Shown here piece by piece: positions 53,137-60,742 of a stretch of 64,000 nucleotides of DNA. The first letter of the stretch is position 1. Each line of letters begins with the position of its first letter. The translations under genes and the position numbers were made by a program. The notes under the pieces were generated by a model, which saw nothing but the letters and a program-made list of their open reading frames with translations, ran no database searches and was not told the origin of the DNA. Source of the stretch: Rhodocyclaceae bacterium. GTDB taxonomy: Bacteria > Pseudomonadota > Gammaproteobacteria > Burkholderiales > Rhodocyclaceae. The DNA lies in assembly GCA_013388985.1 (NCBI GenBank), contig JACAEF010000007.1:62001-126000 (forward strand), written 5' to 3'.

Positions 53137-55443
53137 CTACATACGCAAGTGGTTGGCATCGACCACCGCCAGAGCCGTCATATTGACGAGGCGGCGCACC
53201 GTCGCCGTGGGCGTCAGGATATGCACGGGTTTGGCGGCGCCGAGCAGGATCGGCCCGACGGTGATGCCTTCGCCGTTGGTTTCCTTGAGCAGGTTGAAGG
53301 CGATGTTGGCGGCATCGACGTTGGGCATGATCAAGAGGTTCGCCTCACCCTTCAGGCGACTGGCCGGATAGGCGCGCTTGCGGAGCTTCTCGTTCAGCGC
53401 CGCGTCGCCGTGCATCTCGCCATCGACTTCCAGCTCCGGCGCGCGCGCGGCGATGATCTCGAGGGCACGCGCCATCTTGCGCGTCGCATCGGTCGGCACA
53501 CTGCCGAAGTTCGAATGCGACAGGAGCGCCACCTTCGGCGTCAGGCCAAAGCGGCGCACTTCCTCGGCGGCCATCAGCGTGATGTCGGCAACCTGTCCGG
53601 CATCCGGATCTTCGTTGACATAGGTGTCGCAAACGAACAGCGTATGACGCGGCAACAGCAGAAGGTTCATCGCCGCGAAGCAGTGGGCACGGGGCTTCAG
53701 ACCGATGACGTCCTCGATGTGCCGGAGATGCTGGGCATGGCGGCCGACGGTGCCGCACAGCATCGCATCGACATCGCCGCGCGCAAGCAGCATCGCGCCG
53801 ATCAGCGTGGTGTCGGAACGCAGCATCTGCTTGGCCATCTCGGGCGTCACGCCGTGGCGCCCCATCAGCGCGTGGTACTCGTTGCACAGCTCGCGGTAGC
53901 GCGGATCGGAGAGCGGATTGACGATTTCGAAATCGGTCCCGGCGCGGATGCGCAGGCCGGCGCGGGCGATGCGCATCTCGATCACCTCCGGCCGGCCGAT
54001 CAGTACCGGCTGGGCCAGCCCCTCGTCCTTCACCGCCTGCACCGCATGCAGCACGCGCTCGTCCTCGCCTTCGCAGTAGATGACGCGGCGGGGTGCCTGC
54101 TTGGCGGCGGCGAACACCGGCTTCATGACGAAGCCGGAGTGATAGACGAAATTGTTGAGCTGCTCGCGATACGCGGCGAGATCGGCGATCGGGCGCGTCG
54201 CGACGCCGGATTGCGCCGCCGCCTGCGCGACCGCCGGCGCGATCTTGACGATCAGGCGCGGATCGAAGGGCTTGGGGATCAGGTATTCCGGGCCAAACTG
54301 GACCGATTCGCCGCCATAGGCCATCGCCACCACGTCGGACGCCTCGGCCTGCGCCAGCTCGGCGAGCGCGCGCACGGCGGCGAGCTTCATCGACTCGGTG
54401 ATCGTCGTCGCGCCCGCGTCGAGCGCACCGCGGAAGATGAACGGGAAGCACAGCACGTTGTTGACCTGATTCGGATAGTCCGAGCGGCCGGTGGCGATGA
54501 TCGCATCATCACGCACCTCGCGCACTTCCTCGGGCAGGATTTCCGGCGTCGGATTGGCGAGCGCGAGGATCAGCGGCTTGGCCGCCATCTTCGCCACCAT
54601 CTCTTTTTTGAGCACCCCGCCGGCCGACAGGCCGAGGAACACGTCGGCATCCGCGATCGCCTCGCCGAGCGTGCGCATCTCGGTTGGCTTGGCGTAGCGC
54701 TCTTTGAGCGGGTCCATCTCCTCTCGACGGCCTTCATACACCAGCCCGTGGATGTCGGTGACCCAGATGTTCTCGATCCGCACGCCGAGCTGGACGAGCA
54801 GATCCAGACAAGCGAGCGCCGCCGCGCCCGCCCCGGAGGTGACGAGCTTGATTTCGTCGATCCTCTTGCCGACGAGCTTCAGGCCGTTGAGCACGAAGGC
54901 GCCGACGACGATCGCGGTGCCATGCTGGTCGTCGTGGAAGACCGGGATCCTCATGCGCTCGCGCAGCTTCGCCTCGATGTGGAAGCATTCGGGCGCCTTG
55001 ATGTCTTCGAGGTTGATACCGCCGAAGGTCGGCTCCAGCGCGGCGATCATCTCGATGAGCCTAGACGGGTCTTTCTCGGCGAGCTCGATGTCGAAGACGT
55101 CGATGCCGGCGAACTTCTTGAACAGCACCGCCTTGCCTTCCATCACCGGCTTGGCGGCCAGCGGGCCGATGTCGCCCAAGCCCAGCACCGCCGTGCCGTT
55201 GGTGACCACGCCGACCAGATTGGCGCGCGCGGTCAGGCGGCTGGCGGCGCCCGGATCGGCGACGATCGCATGGCAGGCGGCGGCCACACCCGGCGAATAG
55301 GCGAGCGCGAGGTCGCGCTGGTTGGTCAGTCCCTTGGTCGGAATGACCGAAATCTTGCCCGGGGTCGGACTGGCGTGATAGTCGAGGGCGGCGGCGGACA
55401 GATCCGCGCCATCCTCACCGAAGTTTTCATGTTCTCCACTCAT
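53137..55443 (-). CDS. maeB: NADP-dependent malic enzyme with phosphotransacetylase-like domain
   Basis: The 768-residue product oxidatively decarboxylates malate to pyruvate. The malic-enzyme half (about 1-430) has [53 protein letters not shown] and [12 protein letters not shown]; the C-terminal half is a phosphotransacetylase-like domain ([37 protein letters not shown]) thought to be regulatory. Its upstream spacer contains a cluster of dispersed motifs. Confidence 0.95.
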   Translation of the reverse strand: MSGEHENFGEDGADLSAAALDYHASPTPGKISVIPTKGLTNQRDLALAYSPGVAAACHAIVADPGAASRLTARANLVGVVTNGTAVLGLGDIGPLAAKPVMEGKAVLFKKFAGIDVFDIELAEKDPSRLIEMIAALEPTFGGINLEDIKAPECFHIEAKLRERMRIPVFHDDQHGTAIVVGAFVLNGLKLVGKRIDEIKLVTSGAGAAALACLDLLVQLGVRIENIWVTDIHGLVYEGRREEMDPLKERYAKPTEMRTLGEAIADADVFLGLSAGGVLKKEMVAKMAAKPLILALANPTPEILPEEVREVRDDAIIATGRSDYPNQVNNVLCFPFIFRGALDAGATTITESMKLAAVRALAELAQAEASDVVAMAYGGESVQFGPEYLIPKPFDPRLIVKIAPAVAQAAAQSGVATRPIADLAAYREQLNNFVYHSGFVMKPVFAAAKQAPRRVIYCEGEDERVLHAVQAVKDEGLAQPVLIGRPEVIEMRIARAGLRIRAGTDFEIVNPLSDPRYRELCNEYHALMGRHGVTPEMAKQMLRSDTTLIGAMLLARGDVDAMLCGTVGRHAQHLRHIEDVIGLKPRAHCFAAMNLLLLPRHTLFVCDTYVNEDPDAGQVADITLMAAEEVRRFGLTPKVALLSHSNFGSVPTDATRKMARALEIIAARAPELEVDGEMHGDAALNEKLRKRAYPASRLKGEANLLIMPNVDAANIAFNLLKETNGEGITVGPILLGAAKPVHILTPTATVRRLVNMTALAVVDANHLRM

Positions 55444-55507
55444 CGTCGCGGCTTCTCTTTATTGGAATCGCGCGATATTACTCCGTGACGGGCGCGCTGC
55501 CCGTCGC

Positions 55508-55587
55508 GGTGCCGTCCCACCAGCGCCGACTTTTCGGGGCGAGTCGGCGCCCGGCGGGACGCTCTTTCTTCCACCAGCGCCGACTTT
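55508..55587 (-). repeat. Cluster of dispersed 26-bp motifs in inverted arrangement
   Basis: A full copy (55508-55533, minus) reads AAAGTCGGCGCTGG, TGGG, ACGGCACC. A 17-bp copy (55571-55587, minus) begins inside the stop codon of the hydrolase gene. Between them GTCGGCGCCCGGCGGGACG (55543-55561, plus) is a weaker match in the opposite sense. The last two can fold with an 8-bp stem GTCGGCGC/GCGCCGAC just after the hydrolase stop, but no T-run follows. Confidence 0.75.
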
Positions 55588-56363
55588 CAGCCGAGAAAAT
55601 CGATCAGCAGGTGCCGGAAAGCCTCCGCCCGCTCGATCGCCAGCTGGTGCGAAGCGTTCGGCAGCAGCTCGAAGCGCGCGCCGGGAATCGCATCGGCGAT
55701 CGCCCGGTTCGCCGCCGGCGGCGTGCCGGGGTCGTCCGCCCCGCAGACCACCAGCGTCGGCGCCTGGATCGCGCCGAGCTTCCCCGCGAGATCGAGCGTC
55801 CGGATCGCCGCCCCCCAACCGGCGTAGCCGGCCACCGGCGTGGCGGCGACCATCGCGCCGATCCGCGCCATCAGCTCGGGATGCGCGGCGCGGTAGGGCG
55901 CGGTGAACCACCGCTCCAGCGTGCCGGCGACATGCGCCTGCATGCCCTTCTCCCGCGCGACGGCGATGCGCTCGTCCCACAGCGCGCGGCCTTCCGGCGG
56001 CGTGCGGCTCGTCGTGCTCGCCAGCACCAGGCGGTCGACGCGCCCGGGATGCGCGAGCGCGAAATGCTGGCCCAGCATGCCGCCCATCGACAGGCCGACG
56101 AAATGCGTGCGCTCGATCTTCAATGCATCGAGCAGGCCGACGAGGTCATCGACCAGCATCGGCCAGGTGTAAGGCCCTTCCGGGGCGCTCGTCTTACCGT
56201 GACCGCGCGCGTCATAGCGCAGCACGGTGAAGCGCCCGGCGAGCGCGGCGGCGAGCTCGTCCCAGAGCGACAAATTGGTGGCCAGCGAATGGACGAAGGT
56301 GACGACCGGGCCGCGGCCCGCGATTTCGTAGTGGATGTCGATGCCGTTGATGGTGAGCTTCAT
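55587..56363 (-). CDS. Alpha/beta hydrolase (3-oxoadipate enol-lactonase-like)
   Basis: The 258-residue product starts at the ATG at 56363. It has VVTFVHSLATNLSLWDELA, YDARGHGKTSAPEGPYTW, the nucleophile elbow VGLSMGGMLGQHFA, the acid in VVCGADDPGTPP and His in PNASHQLAIERAE. It most resembles PcaD-type lactonases, but no other protocatechuate-pathway gene is nearby. It is the last gene of a run coupled by 4-bp overlaps that starts with the type IIG enzyme. Confidence 0.87.
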   Translation of the reverse strand: MKLTINGIDIHYEIAGRGPVVTFVHSLATNLSLWDELAAALAGRFTVLRYDARGHGKTSAPEGPYTWPMLVDDLVGLLDALKIERTHFVGLSMGGMLGQHFALAHPGRVDRLVLASTTSRTPPEGRALWDERIAVAREKGMQAHVAGTLERWFTAPYRAAHPELMARIGAMVAATPVAGYAGWGAAIRTLDLAGKLGAIQAPTLVVCGADDPGTPPAANRAIADAIPGARFELLPNASHQLAIERAEAFRHLLIDFLG

Positions 56364-56557
56364 GCGGCGATCTGCTCGAAAGAAAGATTGGCGACGTCGG
56401 CGCGGTTTTTCGCATGCTCGACGGTGATGGCGCAAATATTGCCCTCGGCGTCGAGGTCGAGCAGCGTGTTCTCGTCGAGATCGCGCGTCTCAGCCACCTC
56501 GGCAGCGCGAAACTCGATGTAGAGCGTGTCGGTATCCTGGAAGTAGCGGATTTTCAT
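56360..56557 (-). CDS. DUF2283 small protein (possible antitoxin-like partner)
   Basis: The 65-residue product MKIRYFQDTDTLYIEFRAAE... with DENTLLDLDAEGNICAITVE is a typical DUF2283 beta-rich domain. DUF2283 genes often sit beside DUF4258-type genes, as here, with a 4-bp overlap on each side. A toxin-antitoxin relationship has been suggested for such pairs but is not shown by this sequence. Confidence 0.85.
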   Translation of the reverse strand: MKIRYFQDTDTLYIEFRAAEVAETRDLDENTLLDLDAEGNICAITVEHAKNRADVANLSFEQIAA

Positions 56558-56790
56558 GGCAGGAACCCTCGGTCGAAGAACGCATTGTGCACGGTTTCGC
56601 CGTCCGGCAACAAGACGACGCGTAAATAGCGGCCCTCCGCCTCGGGAATGGCCGCCCAGCGCCGGATGCGGCCATCTTGCTGGACGACCTCCTTGACCGG
56701 CTGGCGCACGGCCCGTTCGATCCAACTCACCTCGATGCCGGCACGATCCGGACGCTGGCGCATCGCGAGGAAATATTGCGTAAATTTCAT
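56554..56790 (-). CDS. DUF4258-like small protein
   Basis: The 78-residue product opens MKFTQYFLAMRQRPDRAGIE and ends LRVVLLPDGETVHNAFFDRG, a pattern close to DUF4258 proteins (short N-terminal helix, then a strand-rich DGR...LRVV...DRGF end). It is coupled by 4-bp overlaps to the type IIG gene upstream and to the DUF2283 gene downstream. It may be the toxin-like partner; family assignment is from memory and moderately sure. Confidence 0.65.
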   Translation of the reverse strand: MKFTQYFLAMRQRPDRAGIEVSWIERAVRQPVKEVVQQDGRIRRWAAIPEAEGRYLRVVLLPDGETVHNAFFDRGFLP

Positions 56791-59700
56791 GCCGCGCCTG
56801 ACCCTCCCACGATCGCGATCTCTTCTTCGTTCAGGCCATACAGTTCATAGACCAGCGTGTCGATCCGCCGGTCGGTCGCGGCGATCTCGCGCTCGATGCG
56901 CGCCTTCTCATGCGGCGTCTTCGCGGCGGCCCGCTCCTCATGCAGCCGAAGCATCCTTGTGACCAGCGCGACCATTTCCTCGTGGCGGGCGCGATCGGCA
57001 GGGTCGGAGAAATCGATCAGACGGATGGGAAGTTGCGCGATGAAGCGCTTGGCATAGGACCAATAGCCGCCGCGGAAGGGCGTGCTGATGCCGTGCAGCA
57101 GCCAGTCGAGCAGGCGCGAATTGAGCAGCCCCTGCAGATAGTGCAACGAATGTCGATCCGAAGCGTCGTGCCAGCGCACGCCGTAGTAACCGGCATTGCC
57201 GCCCCCCGTGAAATAGCAGGCGGCCTCGTCGAAGGCGTAGCGCCCGTTTTGCGAAAGCACTTGCACGATCAGTTTGGGCGGGGCCATTTCCACGAGGTTC
57301 TGATTACGGCCAAAGGCATGCCATTGCGCGTGGTTCCATTTGCCGCCCTCGCGTTTCCTGAGCATGGGAGCGCAAGCCACTAGATAAGCCCAGGTCTTGG
57401 GATATTGCAGGGCGATCTCGTCCGCCGACAGCAGCCGTGCGCGGCCCCCCTGCAAGTCATACGGGAAAATCAGCCAGTGCGCGGGCTTCGGCCGCTCGTA
57501 ACGTCCGAGAGACACATGAGAAAGGAAGGGCTTGAGCAGGCCGCGCTCCAACGTCCATTCGGCGCCGTCGGCGGCGCGCACGACGACTTCTCGCCTGCCG
57601 GCGTCGCGCAGGTGCTCGAGCACATAGACTTTGTCGGCACCAGTCACGAGCCCTTGAAAGATTCTTGCTAAATCGCCCAGCCGGCTGGGCGCGGCCATCA
57701 GTCGCTCGCGCAGCCCGCCGCCTGCCGCCGCCGAGAAATTCCATTCGGCGGCAGAAAGCGATTTCAGCGGCAGATCGGTCGAGGGCGGCGCCTCGCCCTG
57801 CCGCCAGGCTTCGATATCCGTCACACCGTCGAAACGGCAACTTTTACCCGGCGCGGCGTCGAGGAACATCAGGCAGGTATAGGTCGTCGCGCCGGCGAAG
57901 ACCTGCTGATGGCCGAAATGCACGATGTGCGAGAGATGCCGGCCTTCGGCGATCAGGCGGCGCAGCGGCTCGCCGTATTGCGCGTTGAAGAATTTGTGCG
58001 GCAGGATGAAGCCGAGCCTGCCGCGGGGATTGAGTAGTTCGAGGCCGCGCTCGACGAATACGGCATAAAGGTCGTAGTTGCCCTTGCCGGCCGCGCGGTA
58101 GCGCTCCTTGTAGAACTCGACTTCCAGCGGCGCCCATTCCTTCAGGGTCTGGATGCGGATGTAGGGCGGGTTGCCGATCACCGCGTCGAAGCCCCCGGCC
58201 TTGAAGACTGCCGGGAACTCGGCGCGCCAGTCGAAGGCGTTGATGCGGCGGCGCTCGGCTTCGTCGAGATCGAGCCGGCCGGCGAAGAAATCCGGGCCGA
58301 TCAGCGAGTTGCCGCATTTGATGTTGCCGTCGAGGTCGGGCAGCGCGCGTTCATGAAAGAGCTTCATCTGCTGGCTGAGCGTCTCGTCGGTCTCGCCTTC
58401 GAGCACCTTGAGCAGCAACGATAGCTTGGTCACCTCGACCGCCTGCGCGTCGATGTCGACGCCGTGGATGTTGTTCGTCAGGATGCGTTTGCGCTCGGCC
58501 GCCGTGAGCCGCCAGCCGTCCCCGGCGCGATAGACCTTCGGTTCCTTGCCTTTGGCGTGCTTTTCCGGTTCGTGGGCGGCATACCAGGCCAGATGCCAGT
58601 CGAGCAGATACTGATAGGCGCCGATCAGGAACGAGCCCGAACCGCAGGCCGGATCGAGGATGCGCAGTTTCGCCACGTCCTTCGGCGTCTTGCCCTCGCA
58701 CAAGCACCCGACCGTCTGTCCGACGATGTAATCGACGATATAGGTCGGCGTGTAATAGACGCCGCCGGCCTTCTTGACCTCGGGCTTTTCCTCGACCTTG
58801 GCTTGGCCACTGGCCGTCAGGCGGATGACCTTGCCGAGGAAGCGCTCATAGACCTGGCCGAGGATGTCGGCCGGCAGCACCGAGAATTCGTAAGGGCTTT
58901 CCGGATAGTAGAGGCCGAGGATCAGGCTCTTGAGCACCTTGTCGTCGATGGTCAGGCGCGGCGTGAATTCGTCTGGGCTGCCAGGGCGTCCTTTCTCGGC
59001 GCGGAAATGAAACAGGCCGGAGTTGTAGCGGTCGTCCGCCTCGCGGAAGACCTGGATGAGCCGCCCATAGATGCCGGGGCCGTTGACGAGCCCCATCAGC
59101 CGGTTCAACGGCTCGATGCCGCGATCCTCGCAGATGCGCAGGAAGATGATGCGGTCGAGGGTGGCCTGCACGGCGAAGTTGAGATCGCGCACCTCGATGC
59201 CCGGATTGCGCAGCGCGATGTTCCTCGCCAGTGTTTCCCGCCAGCCTTCGATCTGCGCCAGGAAATCGCCATCCACGCCGGTCGTGCCGCGCTTGCCCTT
59301 GCTGGCGCCGGCATAGCGGTCGAAGCTGCCCTTGAGCACGGCCTCGCGCGAGAAGATGCCGGCGATCTCGTCCCAGCGGTCGAGATATTCGCGGAAAGTG
59401 AGATAGAGAAGTCGCCCCTTGGCCGGCTTGTCGCCGGGCGCCGGCTTGATGCGGCAATCGTAGACGGCGAATTCCTCGAAATCCGAGAGGATGGACAAGG
59501 CGAGGTTCGCCGACCAGGCGTAACGGCGCAGCTGGTAGGCGGGGCCGGGATCGTCCTTGATGACGACCGAGGGTTTCTTCGCTTCGAGGAAGAAGATGCG
59601 CCGCCCGCCGATGCGGAAGCAGTAGTCCGGCGCCTTGGTCGAGCCGCCAACCTTGATCGCATCCTCATGCACGACTTCGCGGAAGGCTTCCGCATAGCCT

Positions 59701-59852
59701 TGGGAATTGTCGACGTCCCAGCCGAGCAGGCGGAACAGCGGGTCGAGGAAATCCCGGCGCAGCAGGGTTTCGTTGTAGGCGCCGGAACGGTAACTGTCGA
59801 GATTGGCCTCGAAGCGTTCGACGAGAGCGCGGAGTTCTGCGGGTGCGGGCAT
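56787..59852 (-). CDS. Type IIG restriction-modification enzyme (fused nuclease-methyltransferase)
   Basis: The 1021-residue single-chain enzyme has an N-terminal PD-(D/E)xK nuclease domain (Pro75-Asp76 in KAPDYCF, Glu90-Ala-Lys92 in FFLEAKK), a helical connector, a gamma-type adenine methyltransferase with motif I LDPACGSGSFLIGAYQYL and motif IV NPPYIRIQ, and a TaqI-like target-recognition region (PSRLGDLARIFQGLVTGADK). All catalytic motifs are complete. It has no separate specificity or restriction subunit. The recognition site cannot be predicted. It starts a four-gene coupled run. Confidence 0.92.
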   Translation of the reverse strand: MPAPAELRALVERFEANLDSYRSGAYNETLLRRDFLDPLFRLLGWDVDNSQGYAEAFREVVHEDAIKVGGSTKAPDYCFRIGGRRIFFLEAKKPSVVIKDDPGPAYQLRRYAWSANLALSILSDFEEFAVYDCRIKPAPGDKPAKGRLLYLTFREYLDRWDEIAGIFSREAVLKGSFDRYAGASKGKRGTTGVDGDFLAQIEGWRETLARNIALRNPGIEVRDLNFAVQATLDRIIFLRICEDRGIEPLNRLMGLVNGPGIYGRLIQVFREADDRYNSGLFHFRAEKGRPGSPDEFTPRLTIDDKVLKSLILGLYYPESPYEFSVLPADILGQVYERFLGKVIRLTASGQAKVEEKPEVKKAGGVYYTPTYIVDYIVGQTVGCLCEGKTPKDVAKLRILDPACGSGSFLIGAYQYLLDWHLAWYAAHEPEKHAKGKEPKVYRAGDGWRLTAAERKRILTNNIHGVDIDAQAVEVTKLSLLLKVLEGETDETLSQQMKLFHERALPDLDGNIKCGNSLIGPDFFAGRLDLDEAERRRINAFDWRAEFPAVFKAGGFDAVIGNPPYIRIQTLKEWAPLEVEFYKERYRAAGKGNYDLYAVFVERGLELLNPRGRLGFILPHKFFNAQYGEPLRRLIAEGRHLSHIVHFGHQQVFAGATTYTCLMFLDAAPGKSCRFDGVTDIEAWRQGEAPPSTDLPLKSLSAAEWNFSAAAGGGLRERLMAAPSRLGDLARIFQGLVTGADKVYVLEHLRDAGRREVVVRAADGAEWTLERGLLKPFLSHVSLGRYERPKPAHWLIFPYDLQGGRARLLSADEIALQYPKTWAYLVACAPMLRKREGGKWNHAQWHAFGRNQNLVEMAPPKLIVQVLSQNGRYAFDEAACYFTGGGNAGYYGVRWHDASDRHSLHYLQGLLNSRLLDWLLHGISTPFRGGYWSYAKRFIAQLPIRLIDFSDPADRARHEEMVALVTRMLRLHEERAAAKTPHEKARIEREIAATDRRIDTLVYELYGLNEEEIAIVGGSGAA

Positions 59853-59883
59853 GATCGATGATGATATCCGAATGTTCCGTTCG

Positions 59884-60738
59884 TCAGAGCGTCCGCGCCA
59901 GAAACGCCAGCACCGCCTCGATGCCGGCGTCCATCTCGGCGTATTCGTCGTGGCTGCCGGCGATGAGCAGCAACTCTACCGCGTCGTGGGCACGGTTTTC
60001 AAAGATCTGCCGGGCCTCGACCACCGGAACGGTCGTGTCTTCGGTGCCGTGGGCGAGCAGCACCGGGCAGTGGACCTTGCGGATCGTGTTCGTCGGCGCG
60101 ATCGCGTCGAAGCGGTGGCCGATCGCGTGCTGGACATAGGCGAGGATCGCCCAGCCGAGCGGCCGATAGGGGATGCGCTTCCAGGCGAGCCAGCGGCGCA
60201 TCATCGCCGCCGGGTGCGCGAAGGCGGCGATGCTCACCACCGCGGCGAGCGGCGCGCCGCGCGAGGCGGCGAGCAGGCAAGCGCCGGCGCCGACCGAATG
60301 GCCGATCGCGGCGATCCGCTGCGCATCGATGCCGGGCTGCCCTCGCAGCCAGGCGAGCGCGTGTTCGAGGTCTTCGGCGAAGCGCGGCAGCGAGGCGAAG
60401 GTGTCGTCGTCGCTGCCGCCATGGCAGCGCGCATCGAAGAGCAGCACGGCGTAGCCCGCCTCCTTGAGCGGGCCGGCCAAGGGCAGCATCGTCTCGGCAT
60501 TGCCGCCCCAGCCGTGCAGCAGGATGACCGCGGGTGCTGCCGCCTGCGGGCCCCGGATGAACCAGCCGCGCAGGCTGCGGCCGTTCGCGGTCGGGAATTC
60601 GACGGCGCGGAAAGGCAGGCCGAGATCAGCGGGCGTGCGCTGCTCGATCATGCGCGGCGCGGCCAAGCCCCGGCGGATCGCCCAGCGCGCGAGCCCTAAC
60701 AAAGCGAGCAGGCCCAGCAGCAGGGCAAACCAGGCCAT
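59884..60738 (-). CDS. Membrane-anchored alpha/beta hydrolase
   Basis: The 284-residue product has an N-terminal membrane anchor (MAWFALLLGLLALLGLARWA), then VILLHGWGGNAETMLPLAGP, DARCHGGSDDDTFASL, nucleophile elbow AAIGHSVGAGACLLAASRG, the acid in LAHGTEDTTVP and His in AGSHDEYAEMDAG. It lies 4 bp after the helicase stop on the same strand. Substrate unknown; this group includes dipeptidyl-peptidase-like and lipase-like esterases. Confidence 0.85.
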   Translation of the reverse strand: MAWFALLLGLLALLGLARWAIRRGLAAPRMIEQRTPADLGLPFRAVEFPTANGRSLRGWFIRGPQAAAPAVILLHGWGGNAETMLPLAGPLKEAGYAVLLFDARCHGGSDDDTFASLPRFAEDLEHALAWLRGQPGIDAQRIAAIGHSVGAGACLLAASRGAPLAAVVSIAAFAHPAAMMRRWLAWKRIPYRPLGWAILAYVQHAIGHRFDAIAPTNTIRKVHCPVLLAHGTEDTTVPVVEARQIFENRAHDAVELLLIAGSHDEYAEMDAGIEAVLAFLARTL

Positions 60739-60742
60739 CGGA

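Noticed and set aside
53149-55488. Open frame of about 780 codons antisense to maeB
   Set aside because: Codon-position GC pattern and composition are those of a shadow; maeB on the other strand is complete.
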